NCBI GenBank assembly: GCA_937981585.1
Contig: CALJOA010000001.1
Span: forward strand, 1-47,798
Source: an uncultured Pirellulaceae bacterium
GTDB taxonomy: Bacteria; Planctomycetota; Planctomycetia; Pirellulales; Pirellulaceae
DNA: 47,798 bases
Reading direction: 5' to 3'
Shown: positions 33,923 to 42,355 of the stretch, in pieces
Numbering within the stretch: position 1 is the stretch's first letter
How the letters are laid out: each line of letters begins with the position of its first letter
The notes under the pieces: model-generated
Databases searched by the model: none
What the model saw: the letters and a program-made list of their open reading frames with translations, nothing else
What the model was told of the DNA's origin: nothing
Translations under genes and position numbers: made by a program

Positions 33923-35229
33923 GCTGTCTCGCCCTCCTCGGGTTCAGCAATTCGAACTTCAACCAGCATCGAACCGCGCTGCGCCAGTTCAACGACATGA
34001 AACTCAAACGGCCCCCAATCGCAGCGATCATCCGGTTCGGCCAGGCGTTGCATCGTTTCTTGAATCACTCCCCCGACGGTAACACTGTGCGTATCAGGAA
34101 TTTCGACTTCCAATCGCCGCGCCAATTGGCGCAGGCTCATGATTCCGGCGACTCGATAAGTCATCTCGTCGATTTGCTCCAGCGGTGGCATGTCAAGCAA
34201 ACGGGCACTGCGACTGGGCGAATAGGCAAACACCGTCTCAAGTATGTCTTCTATCGTAAGGACCCCAATCGTGTCGCCAAACTCATTGACAACCACCGCG
34301 ACTTCCCGATCCCGGTGTGACATTTTCTCCAACACATCGGCAACTGTTGCGCACCACGGCACGTACAAAACCGGTTCCGCGTGGCGCTGTAGGTCCTCCT
34401 CATCGAGATGGAATTGATTGTCGAGCCGAATCGCTTTTTCAATTTCGCGGCTGTCGGGTTCGGTTACCAGAAGATATCCGCTGGCCGGCAACGTTCCGTT
34501 AAGGTCCGCAAGTTTGACGGGTGGCTGATAGGAAACGAATTGAGTTCGCGGCCGCATCCACTCTTCGGCGCGGATAGTGGAAAGCTGGACGATGTTTTGT
34601 AAGACCGCTTGTTCCTGTTTGATCAGCGCGGCGTCTTTGCCCGAATGCTCAATCGCCCTCTCGAGATCGGTAAGCTCCAACAGCGGTTCTGGTTTAAAAC
34701 CGGGCCAGATCAAACGACGCGAGACAAGATTGACCCAGCGCAACATCGGCATCAGTGGATCGAGGACGCGCACCGCCCACCACAATGGCAAACTCAGCAT
34801 CGACGCCAGAGCCCGCGGTCTCAAAACACCAAAACTCTTGGGAAGCATCTCACTGAAAAAAATGATCGCCAGAAGCGCAATTCCAGCGAACCCAACGGCA
34901 AACGAATTGCCCAGGTCGGGATCGGTTTCCATTCGAATCGCGACGATCGAAGCGATCGAAAAGTAAGCGATGTTGATGACGAGGTTCCAGAACAGAATCG
35001 ACGACAACAACCGGTCAGGCTTTTCCAACAGCGCCGCGGCGGCTTTCTCGCCCGCCCCGCCACTGGACATATCACGGCGATCTCTGGGCTGCAGGTAAAA
35101 CAAAGCCGCTTCACTGGCCGAGAAAAACCCCGAACAGGCCATCAAGACGGCCATCGCAAAGAACCAGGGCGACAAAGCGATCAAGCTATCCATCGAAGTT
35201 CCAGTCGGCTGCAGAAAATACTGAAGCAC
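33919..35229 (-). CDS. CNNM/CorC-family transporter with CBS and CorC_HlyC domains
   Basis: A 436-residue protein. The DUF21 domain includes FFSASEAALFYLQPRDRRDM and MLPKSFGVLRPRALASMLSL. Two CBS modules follow (EEWMRPRTQFVSYQPPVKLA and VADVLEKMSHRDREVAVVVN with EFGDTIGVLTIEDIL). The CorC_HlyC domain is at the end (HSVTVGGVIQETMQRLAEPD and FHVVELAQRGSMLVEVRIAE). GTG at 35229 overlaps the upstream stop by one base; ATG at 35193 (MDSLIALSPWF) is an alternative start. Likely role: divalent-cation efflux or homeostasis, with the smaller paralog as partner. Confidence 0.92.
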   Translation of the reverse strand: MLQYFLQPTGTSMDSLIALSPWFFAMAVLMACSGFFSASEAALFYLQPRDRRDMSSGGAGEKAAAALLEKPDRLLSSILFWNLVINIAYFSIASIVAIRMETDPDLGNSFAVGFAGIALLAIIFFSEMLPKSFGVLRPRALASMLSLPLWWAVRVLDPLMPMLRWVNLVSRRLIWPGFKPEPLLELTDLERAIEHSGKDAALIKQEQAVLQNIVQLSTIRAEEWMRPRTQFVSYQPPVKLADLNGTLPASGYLLVTEPDSREIEKAIRLDNQFHLDEEDLQRHAEPVLYVPWCATVADVLEKMSHRDREVAVVVNEFGDTIGVLTIEDILETVFAYSPSRSARLLDMPPLEQIDEMTYRVAGIMSLRQLARRLEVEIPDTHSVTVGGVIQETMQRLAEPDDRCDWGPFEFHVVELAQRGSMLVEVRIAEPEEGETA

Positions 35230-37166
35230 TAACCATTCTCAGCCACCTTGGAGCGTCCCGTTGAAACGAGAAACTCGCTGAGCCGCGGGATCATCATCGC
35301 GGTCGTTGCAAAACCGTAGGTAAAGCAAAGAACCAGCAGCACCGCGAGGTAGTTTCCGATCAAAAGACTGGTGATCGAATAGAACATTGCAATTGGCAAC
35401 AGCGCACACGCCAGCACTAACGCGGGAGAGGGCGTATTCCAACCCAGTGCAACGTACAAGCCAATCGCTCCGCCGACGATACAAGCCAAAAACGGAGTTA
35501 GCTGAGCCTCAACGTTTCCGGTGAATGAAATCATCATGAACATCACCGTGACGACGCCCAGAAACAGAAAGAACACCGTTCCGAGGCTGACACCGATCGC
35601 TTGCCGTGACCCGCCATACGACATACCACAATGAATCCCCAGCATTGCAACGAACACATAGAGCACGAACAAGCCGATGCAGATGTATAAAAAGTTCTCC
35701 CCACTAACAACGCCGCTGTACCACAGGTAACCACAAATCAAAATTGGCAGCAGAATCATATCGGAGACGACATACAAAACGCCGCCAAGTTTGCCGAACA
35801 GAAATTCTTTCGGAGAAATATCGGTAACCATCAACAGATCCAGGGCCCGTCCATCACGCTCAGTCGTGATCGAGGTCACAGCAAGTGCGTTGACCATCAC
35901 GATACTGACTAGGATAAAAGGCGCCAAAGGCTGAGCCGCAATTGGAATCGTGACACCTGCATCTGCAGTTACCCGTGTCGCAGCACCTGAGCTAACCATT
36001 TGATAGACGGCAAAGCAAACACATGCCGCCAACAGCCAGTAAGCGAATCGGATGAAGAGGATTTTTTTGCCGTAAGCCCAGGTCTTCATTTCCCGCCAGA
36101 GAACCGGGTTGTCCCAGACTTTGCGGCTTTTTTGGCTTGCCGTTCGAGCGCGATCATCCACGTGCCCCGAACGAAGCTTTTCCGAATCAGCAACGACCTG
36201 TCCAGCCAAAACCGCGTCGCTGAGTTTGCCAGTGGTTGCCTCAACTGACCTTCCCTCTGCCGAAACTGCTCCGCCGGTGTGATCGATTACCTGACCAGTG
36301 AACATGTCGATGTCGCCGGTTTCGGATTGCGAATCGGATGCCGTTTGGCCAGTGCGCACATCGCGGCTTGGGTTCCAGCGTCGAACTTTCCAAATTGCCA
36401 ACCCACACAGTAAACACGAAATACTGATGCTGACGACCAGATACGGGGCAACGGATACTGGCCAAGTCGACGAAACGGTTGGGTTGCTCGCCGCGATGAT
36501 CGCGCGGATCGGACTGGTTGCAGCAGCGATTTTGGAACCGGCGATGCCAAACAATTCGATGCCCGAAAGCCCGATGCCTTCCCAGAGCCCCATCCAGAAC
36601 ACGATGCACATGGCAACCAAAGCGAGCGTTTGAAATGTCTTCTCTCGCCACAACGCGATTGTGGCTCCCAAGCTGCCGGCAGCCATCGCGGTGGCGGCGG
36701 TAACGGCAAACGTCCATCCGACTTGCTCAAACGAGGTTCCACCAAAAAGCACGACCAACATAAAAATTGGCAGGCTCGCGATCAACATCACTCCAATATT
36801 GAGCAAGCTGGCCAGCAGTTTGCCGAGAACCAGTTCGCTGTTGGAAAGCCGACTCATCAAAAGCAGAATCAATGTCTGACGATCTTTTTCGACTGCAATG
36901 TTACTGGCGGCTTGGATTGCAGAAAGAAACAGAATCAGCGCCAGTTGGAGCGGAGCTAGAATCTGAAAAAGCACCATTCCAAAGCGGGCCATGTCTCCAA
37001 CGTTCTGGATCTGTTGGGTCTTGGTGAGGATCATCCAAGCAGTACAGATCAACAGCATTAGAAGAAGAGCGTAGACCGTCCGCATGATGTAGTGACGGGC
37101 GCGGCGCGGGGCAACGGCGGCTTCGCGGGAAAAAACGGGACCGATGAACAACTCGTCAGGCTCCAA
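35229..37166 (-). CDS. Fused tandem ABC-2-type permease
   Basis: A 645-residue membrane protein built of two similar halves. Each half has a short N-terminal cue (PVFSREAAVAPRRARHYIMR and PVLWREMKTWAYGKKILFIR) and the same cytoplasmic coupling motif (VEKDRQTLILLLMSRLSNSE near residue 92; TERDGRALDLLMVTDISPKE near 435). An acidic linker of about 90 residues (265-352) separates the halves. The family exports drugs, lipids or polysaccharides together with an ABC ATPase. No ATPase gene lies in this window next to it, so the partner is elsewhere. It is translationally coupled to the CNNM genes. Confidence 0.9.
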   Translation of the reverse strand: MEPDELFIGPVFSREAAVAPRRARHYIMRTVYALLLMLLICTAWMILTKTQQIQNVGDMARFGMVLFQILAPLQLALILFLSAIQAASNIAVEKDRQTLILLLMSRLSNSELVLGKLLASLLNIGVMLIASLPIFMLVVLFGGTSFEQVGWTFAVTAATAMAAGSLGATIALWREKTFQTLALVAMCIVFWMGLWEGIGLSGIELFGIAGSKIAAATSPIRAIIAASNPTVSSTWPVSVAPYLVVSISISCLLCGLAIWKVRRWNPSRDVRTGQTASDSQSETGDIDMFTGQVIDHTGGAVSAEGRSVEATTGKLSDAVLAGQVVADSEKLRSGHVDDRARTASQKSRKVWDNPVLWREMKTWAYGKKILFIRFAYWLLAACVCFAVYQMVSSGAATRVTADAGVTIPIAAQPLAPFILVSIVMVNALAVTSITTERDGRALDLLMVTDISPKEFLFGKLGGVLYVVSDMILLPILICGYLWYSGVVSGENFLYICIGLFVLYVFVAMLGIHCGMSYGGSRQAIGVSLGTVFFLFLGVVTVMFMMISFTGNVEAQLTPFLACIVGGAIGLYVALGWNTPSPALVLACALLPIAMFYSITSLLIGNYLAVLLVLCFTYGFATTAMMIPRLSEFLVSTGRSKVAENG

Positions 37167-37688
37167 ACGTGCATTGAATTTTTTTCGGTAACTAAAAACC
37201 GAATTATAACGTGCTGTTCAATTTTTAGAGTGCCACAACCAATCCAAAACCCTCAACAGCAGTATTTTTGCAACCATCAATACGCATTTGGACGTGTTTT
37301 GGTTTGAGCTTGTCCCGCAGCGCAACTTCGAACCCATCAGCTGATTTTTAGCTGCTCAAACTGCGTCTCAACTTCAACTATGACTGAGGGGTCGCTCAGC
37401 GGTAATCCAAACAAGCCCCAATGCCCAACCGCTCAACAACGGTTGCCGGAGGTTAGGCTCCCCTTGGAGAGTTTGTCCGCAAAGCTTGTCCAGAAGCCGC
37501 TTGGACCGCCTGTTCAGCGGCCCGAATATGGTAGAATATGCAGTTCTGCGGGTGATTGGCTTCAAAAGGCCCGGTTTTTCCCGATTGCCACCAACATTTT
37601 TTTGCCCGACTTTCGCAAAGTATCAATAATTTTCGGAGTTCAAGCGTCTTATTTGACGAGCAGGACTGGCTCTGGCTTTGGTGAAAAT
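37167..37688. other. Divergent intergenic region
   Basis: About 520 bases between the permease gene (-) and the sigma factor gene (+). The sigma reading frame is open upstream to 37380, but that part encodes a Pro/Arg-rich stretch unlike sigma factors, so I leave it non-coding. No terminator or repeat is clear. Confidence 0.4.
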
Positions 37689-38261
37689 GTGACTTCCAAA
37701 TCTTCTAAACCAGACCCGCAGTTGTTTGATGCGGACCGGGCAAAACTGGTCTACGAAGAACACTCTGTCGGGCTGGGCCGATTCCTGCTTGGTTTGCTTC
37801 GCAACGAAGCTGCTGCTGCTGACGCCTTACAAACGACTTTCATCCGATTGTTGGAAAAGGGGCATACAGTTCAGCAGCGGGACTCACTCAAATCGTGGTT
37901 GTTCCGTGTTGCCTACAATGAGGCGATGTTGATACGACGACGCAAGACGATCAGTCGCAAGCATGCCGAGGGGGTTGCCTGGAAAGTCCAAAGTCTAGGC
38001 GGCGCCGATCGCGGAACTGATGACCGGCTTAGCCAGTCAGTCCACTTTGCGATTCAGCAAGAAGACATCCAACGAGTTCGGAAAGCACTTACACAGCTTC
38101 CAGATGCTCAACGAGCGGTTGTTGAAATGAGAATTTACGAAGGCCTTAAATTTCGAGAGATTGCCGAACAGCTTGACGAACCACTCGGCACCGTGTTGGC
38201 TCGAATGCAGGCGGGATTGAAAAAACTTAAACCGATTCTCAAACCACCTGAACTCAACTAG
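37689..38261 (+). CDS. Sigma-70-family RNA polymerase sigma factor (ECF-like)
   Basis: From the GTG at 37689 the 190-residue protein shows the sigma region 2 (FDADRAKLVYEEHSVGLGRF, then AAADALQTTFIRLLEKG and SLKSWLFRVAYNEAMLIRRR) and region 4 helix-turn-helix (ALTQLPDAQRAVVEMRIYEG, then LKFREIAEQLDEPLGTVLAR). The length is typical for ECF factors. Upstream extension to 37380 is rejected as non-family. The next gene encodes a membrane anti-sigma-like protein, the usual partner layout. Regulation and regulon are unknown. Confidence 0.9.
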   Translation: MTSKSSKPDPQLFDADRAKLVYEEHSVGLGRFLLGLLRNEAAAADALQTTFIRLLEKGHTVQQRDSLKSWLFRVAYNEAMLIRRRKTISRKHAEGVAWKVQSLGGADRGTDDRLSQSVHFAIQQEDIQRVRKALTQLPDAQRAVVEMRIYEGLKFREIAEQLDEPLGTVLARMQAGLKKLKPILKPPELN

Positions 38262-38329
38262 AGAACCACATTACGACGAACCACTTCCACATTTCCAAGA
38301 CCACTCAATTTAGAAGTTGAAAGATTAGA

Positions 38330-38926
38330 ATGACTCGCGACTTGCGAAATCAGAATCCTGATGATCAATCAGGGCCCCACGATGCCAACCAGGAACTTCA
38401 ATGGCTTGCATTTCGATATGTCAGCGACGAGATGCCTCGGCCTGAAAGGGATGAATTTGAAAAACGGTTAGAGACCGATTCGGATGCCCAATCAGCCCTC
38501 GTCGATGCAATGCAATCTACTCAGCTGATTTATGCGGCGTTGGATTCAGAAAAGAAAACAGTTCAACTGCCCGACCGTTCGGCTGCGGCAGCTCAGCCTC
38601 TCTTTCGACGCCAAAGCGCACTACTTGCCGCAGCTGCCGCAATCTTGTTGATCTTTGGCGGCTGGGCGATCTACAACAGCGGAGCCCCAGATCCAACCGG
38701 CGTTGCCGACAGCAACTCCAACTCAACAGAATTAGCAGTCGCGTGGGCCGACACGTTATTCGACCGGGATCTTGTGATGCTCGAAGCCGAACTCGATGAG
38801 CTCGCCGAAGACGTCGAATTCGAAGATTTCATCACCTTTGATTCGTCCGAAGAAACCAAAGACTGGATGTTCATCACCTTGGTTGACCTCGCAGAAACCG
38901 AAGAATCTGCCGAGGGCCCCCAGTAA
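38330..38926 (+). CDS. Membrane anti-sigma-factor-like protein
   Basis: A 198-residue protein with one transmembrane helix at about 96-115 (SALLAAAAAILLIFGGWAIY). The N-terminal cytosolic part has an anti-sigma-like helical segment (LQWLAFRYVSDEMPRPERDE, then FEKRLETDSDAQSALVDAM). There is no clear Cys/His zinc site, so it is a non-ZAS type. The C-terminal part outside the membrane is strongly acidic. Its position right after the sigma factor supports the role. It overlaps the next gene by one base (TAATG). Confidence 0.8.
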   Translation: MTRDLRNQNPDDQSGPHDANQELQWLAFRYVSDEMPRPERDEFEKRLETDSDAQSALVDAMQSTQLIYAALDSEKKTVQLPDRSAAAAQPLFRRQSALLAAAAAILLIFGGWAIYNSGAPDPTGVADSNSNSTELAVAWADTLFDRDLVMLEAELDELAEDVEFEDFITFDSSEETKDWMFITLVDLAETEESAEGPQ

Positions 38927-39891
38927 TGCCCAAACTGGCTTCCAATTCGGCTTTGCTGTTAGCCTTTGCACTGGGGGTGCTGCTCTGTTGCTGCGACACG
39001 CTCGAAGCGCAGACCTCGACGCTTGATAAAGTTAGCAAGTCCATTAAAACCGACCCGCAAAAGTCCCCACAGCGACAACTGGCTCAGCGAAGCGCTCCTT
39101 CAGAGCAGGAGCCGTCCAAAAAAGCTAAATCGTCAGACAAAAAGCCGGCACCTGCAAAAAAAGACCAACAGCCCAAGGCAAACGACAAACCCAAGACAGC
39201 AGAAAAGAAACCGGCTCCCGAGCCGATCTCCAAAGAGCGCCGCGCCGAACTGATGGCTTTTGTGAAAGCCAACCATCCCGAGTTGCAACCGCTTCTTAAT
39301 CAGCTGAAATCGAAACGGGAAAAGCAATTCCAGTCGGTCCTTCATTCAATTGATCGAAGCTTGAAAGACTTGCAGTCATTGGAGAAGAAATCTCCATCGC
39401 GCTACAAGCGGCAGCTGGAGCTCTGGGGAATTACTTCCCGAATCCAGCTACTGTCGGCCCAACTGGCGATCAAGAAATCTGAGAAAGACAAGAATTCGAT
39501 TCGTAAAAGCATTCGTGCCTTGCTCACTCAGCAATTCAATTTACGACGAGAGCAGATAGCGACCAACGCCAAGACCGCCCAAAATAGAGCCGACAAACTC
39601 ACCGAGCAACTCAAGAAACTCGATAAGAATCGAGACTCTGAAATCGCCCGTAAGATGAATGAAATCGACGAGACCTCTAAACGCGTCAGTGCTCAACACC
39701 AAAAGAGCGTCGAAAAGAAGAATGCGGCCAAAAAACCTCCAGCCAAAAAACCTCCAGCTAAAAAACCTCCAGCTAAAAAACCTCCAACTACAAAACCTCC
39801 AACTACAAAACCTCCAACTGCAAAACCACCGGCTGAAAAGTCGAAACCTCCCGTCACACCAAAAAAGGAGAACAAGAAAGCCAAAGAGTAG
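38926..39891 (+). CDS. Secreted Lys-rich protein with PPAKK repeats
   Basis: A 321-residue protein with a signal peptide (SALLLAFALGVLLCCCDTLE). Residues about 30-95 are Lys/Pro/Ala-rich and disordered, and 95-265 form a long charged helix (KSRWRL-type heptads such as EKKSPSRYKRQLELWGITSR). The C-terminal tail has seven tandem 5-residue units (KKPPA, TKPPT). It has no enzyme motif. Translation is coupled to the anti-sigma-like gene, so it belongs to the same regulatory operon and may sense the envelope or bind DNA or cell-surface polymers. Function unknown. Confidence 0.8.
   Translation: MPKLASNSALLLAFALGVLLCCCDTLEAQTSTLDKVSKSIKTDPQKSPQRQLAQRSAPSEQEPSKKAKSSDKKPAPAKKDQQPKANDKPKTAEKKPAPEPISKERRAELMAFVKANHPELQPLLNQLKSKREKQFQSVLHSIDRSLKDLQSLEKKSPSRYKRQLELWGITSRIQLLSAQLAIKKSEKDKNSIRKSIRALLTQQFNLRREQIATNAKTAQNRADKLTEQLKKLDKNRDSEIARKMNEIDETSKRVSAQHQKSVEKKNAAKKPPAKKPPAKKPPAKKPPTTKPPTTKPPTAKPPAEKSKPPVTPKKENKKAKE
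39727..39831 (+). repeat. Seven tandem 15-bp repeats in the coding region
   Basis: Units of GCCAAAAAACCTCCA (two), GCTAAAAAACCTCCA (two), ACTACAAAACCTCCA (two) and a diverged ACTGCAAAACCACCG follow one another. They encode Ala/Thr-Lys/Thr-Lys-Pro-Pro and are prone to copy-number change without frameshift. Confidence 0.95.
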
Positions 39892-40132
39892 TCATCGGCA
39901 ATCGGACGTCAAAGATTTGACGACCCAAAGATGGCTTAGCAAACTATTACTGGGGGTCTCTTGTTCATTCGCGTTTGAGGGCCCAGAAACACCACAAACC
40001 ACTGTGGCTTTGATCAACACCTAAGAACTCATCGTCAATCACTAAGTTATTGTTACCCAGGCACTGCCGTCTCACTTCCAAAATTTGACGCAGCACATCC
40101 AAGTTTCAGCGCCTTAAACCAGGAACAACTTC
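39892..40132. other. Intergenic stretch, no recognised gene
   Basis: The 904-base gap from 39892 to 40795 has no recognised protein family. The first 240 bases show no ORF or hairpin that I trust. See the candidate sORF and terminator that follow; 40356-40795 also shows no supported gene. Confidence 0.4.
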
Positions 40133-40255
40133 ATGGCACGACATCGACAATGTTACGGTCTGAATATCAAACTTCGATCGGCCGTCCGATTCCGTTCTAC
40201 GCGACGGAAACCTGCCCAAAGGCTTGTTGGGCTGAGAAACAGAGAAATAGATTGA
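40133..40255 (+). CDS. Candidate 40-residue basic protein (sORF)
   Basis: ATG at 40133 opens a 40-codon frame (MARHRQCYGLNIKLRSAVRF, then RSTRRKPAQRLVGLRNREID) with AGGA at 40121-40124 about 8 bases before it. The peptide is very basic (12 Arg or Lys). No family is recognised. It is supported only by the ribosome site and the strong terminator 64 bases downstream, which shows that some transcript ends here. A small RNA in the same place is the alternative. Confidence 0.3.
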   Translation: MARHRQCYGLNIKLRSAVRFRSTRRKPAQRLVGLRNREID

Positions 40256-40315
40256 AAGCCTTTGCCTCTTAACGGTAGCTCGCAATTATTTTTTTTGAGT
40301 TACTTGGCTTTCAAT
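40251..40315. repeat. Inverted repeat ATTGAAAGCC
   Basis: ATTGAAAGCC at 40251-40260 and GGCTTTCAAT at 40306-40315 are perfect complements, 45 bases apart, with a T-run between them. They overlap the end of the candidate sORF and lie just before the terminator stem. Confidence 0.6.
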
Positions 40316-40318
40316 TTA

Positions 40319-40355
40319 GGCCCGGTGCAAATGCCTCTGCACCGGGCCATTTTTG
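40319..40355 (+). terminator. Strong rho-independent terminator
   Basis: A perfect 11-bp stem (GGCCCGGTGCA / TGCACCGGGCC) with an 8-base loop is followed by ATTTTTGTTT. It is among the strongest terminators in the window, yet no recognised gene precedes it within 400 bases. It ends an unidentified transcript from 39892-40318. Confidence 0.93.
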
Positions 40356-40795
40356 TTTATTCTTCGGGTTCGCTGTACAGTTTACGCGAATGCCAAAAAT
40401 GACTTCACTTACTCATTGGCAACCCGACCAAGTCGCGTGCCAGCGCCAAAACGTAAAACGAAAAACGTTAAACCGGCTCATAAAACCACGGCCTCGTCGC
40501 GTTGGCGAGAGTCCACTGACTTTCTCCCAATCAGATTCGACGAAGGCGAGTGGATTGAACTTGCCTTTCGTCATCAGTTTCATCTTCTCGATATCGCGCC
40601 TGCGCAACGAGTCAAAAACGACTTTCCGAACCGCCGCTCGATTTCCAGCGCGTGGTGAGGTTAAAATCGTCAATATTGGGAGAGTTGAGGCGAACGGGCC
40701 CCCTACAGCCGAAACTTACTATTATCTGACAAGGCAACAGAGCACCTACGGGCCAAGGCAATACATTTGGTGCCCTCACTGAAATCTCGATCGAC

Positions 40796-42346
40796 ATGAA
40801 ACTAGGCAAATCATTTTCCAGCATCTTTCTACTCGCCATCGCTGTGGTGATTGGACTAGCACTGCTGTATTTGCCCAATTGGATCATGACCAACTACGGG
40901 CGCGCCCAGGCGTTGGGAAGTTTTTGGGGCACACTTTACCTGATCGTCGTGGGGCTTGGAGCGTTACTGTTGATCGGCAGTGCGCTATGGACGACCTGGA
41001 AACTTTGGGGCGCTTCGTTACTCAAAAAGCGTCGTCGCGCTCGAAGAAACAAAAATCCAAGTGAGCTTTCGATTGGCCAACGCGAAAGTGAAATTGACGA
41101 AAACCTCTCGCAGATTGAAAAGTTGGCTTCCGAAGCCGACGACGACTCCGACCTCAAAGACCAACTCGACCCGCTTGTCAAAGAGATCGAGGAAAAACGC
41201 GAAGCCCAGACGCTGGAGATCGTCGCCTTTGGAACCATCTCCAGTGGAAAATCCTCGGTACTCAATCTGCTTGCCGGTCGCGACGTATTTGAAACCGACG
41301 CGCGCGGTGGTACCACCGTCACAAGAAACGAAATCCCATGGCCTGGAATCGACAAAGTCACGCTGGTTGACACGCCCGGGATCGGAGAGATCGACGGAGC
41401 CGGCCACGTCAACATCGCAGCCGAATCCGCTAAAGACGCCGATGCCGTGCTGGTCGTTGTTGACGGCCCGCTGAGAGAAAGCGAACACAATCTCCTCGAG
41501 CGACTCGGGGAAATGGAAAAACGCGTCGTCATCTGCCTCAACAAATCAGATTGGTATTCCGAATCGGATCGCGAAAAACTGGTCGGTCAGATCTTCCAGC
41601 AAACAGGTGACTTTGTCCACAAAGAAGACATCGTCTGCATCCAGGCTCAGGATGGCCATCGCGTTCGCAAGAAAATCAAAGCCGACGGCACCGAAGTCGA
41701 AGAAACCGTAACGGTTGAAGCAAACATCGAACCGTTGGCACAGCGAATGGTTCAGATCGTCAATCGAGACGGTAAAGACCTCTTGATGGCTAATCTGTTG
41801 CTCCAATCACGCGGCTTGGTTGAAAAGGCCAGAGGCCGTGTCAAAGATGCGCTCGATCGAAAGGCTTGGGCGATCGTTGAAAAGTACATGTGGGGAGCCG
41901 GCGGAGTTGCAGCGCTGAGCCCGTTTCCGGTGGTTGATCTAATTGCCGGGTCAGCGATTTCGACCAAAATGATTATCGACTTGGCCGAGGTGTATCAACA
42001 AAAAGTCGATCTCGACACGGCTTCAAAATGGCTCGGCGAAATGGGCAAGAACCTGATCGGCGTTTTGGGCGCGCAAGGAGCGACAGTCGCCGTCAGTGCA
42101 GTTGTCGCATCGTTGATAAAGACCATCCCGTTCGCCGGTACGATTGCGGGAGGCGTTTTGCAGGGCGCGGTTCAAGCCCTCATTACGAAGTGGATCGGCT
42201 CGGTTTTCATTGAGTACTTCCGCAACGAAATGCAAACTCCCGAGGGTGGCCTGTCCGGTTTGGCGCGGCGAAAATGGGAAGTCGTCACCAGCGTGGATGA
42301 GCTTCGAAAACTCGTTCAAACAGCGAGAGAAAAACTCAGCGAGTAA
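40796..42346 (+). CDS. Membrane-anchored Era/dynamin-like GTPase (first of pair)
   Basis: A 516-residue protein. Two N-terminal membrane helices (FLLAIAVVIGLALLYLPNWI and LYLIVVGLGALLLIGSALWT) are followed by an acidic linker and a GTPase domain with G1 (FGTISSGKSSVLNLL), G2 threonines (RGGTTVTRNE), G3 (LVDTPGIGEI) and G4 (NKSDWYS). A C-terminal hydrophobic region (AGGVAALSPFPVVDLIAGSA and AVVASLIKTIPFAGTIAGGV) resembles DUF697. All four nucleotide-binding motifs are intact. It ends 9 bases before the next GTPase gene. The function of this GTPase-DUF697 group is unknown; membrane remodelling or stress is possible. Confidence 0.9.
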   Translation: MKLGKSFSSIFLLAIAVVIGLALLYLPNWIMTNYGRAQALGSFWGTLYLIVVGLGALLLIGSALWTTWKLWGASLLKKRRRARRNKNPSELSIGQRESEIDENLSQIEKLASEADDDSDLKDQLDPLVKEIEEKREAQTLEIVAFGTISSGKSSVLNLLAGRDVFETDARGGTTVTRNEIPWPGIDKVTLVDTPGIGEIDGAGHVNIAAESAKDADAVLVVVDGPLRESEHNLLERLGEMEKRVVICLNKSDWYSESDREKLVGQIFQQTGDFVHKEDIVCIQAQDGHRVRKKIKADGTEVEETVTVEANIEPLAQRMVQIVNRDGKDLLMANLLLQSRGLVEKARGRVKDALDRKAWAIVEKYMWGAGGVAALSPFPVVDLIAGSAISTKMIIDLAEVYQQKVDLDTASKWLGEMGKNLIGVLGAQGATVAVSAVVASLIKTIPFAGTIAGGVLQGAVQALITKWIGSVFIEYFRNEMQTPEGGLSGLARRKWEVVTSVDELRKLVQTAREKLSE

Positions 42347-42355
42347 CATAGCAGC

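Noticed and set aside
37380-37688. Extension of the sigma factor frame to an ATG at 37380
   Set aside because: The extra 103 residues are Pro/Arg-rich with no sigma features; the GTG at 37689 gives a normal-sized ECF factor.
39727-39831. Tandem 15-bp units as a CRISPR array
   Set aside because: There are no spacers; the units are contiguous, in frame and encode a Lys/Pro repeat.
40353-40782. Two overlapping frames of 101 and 130 codons after the terminator
   Set aside because: Neither has a ribosome site or family feature and they compete with each other on the same strand.
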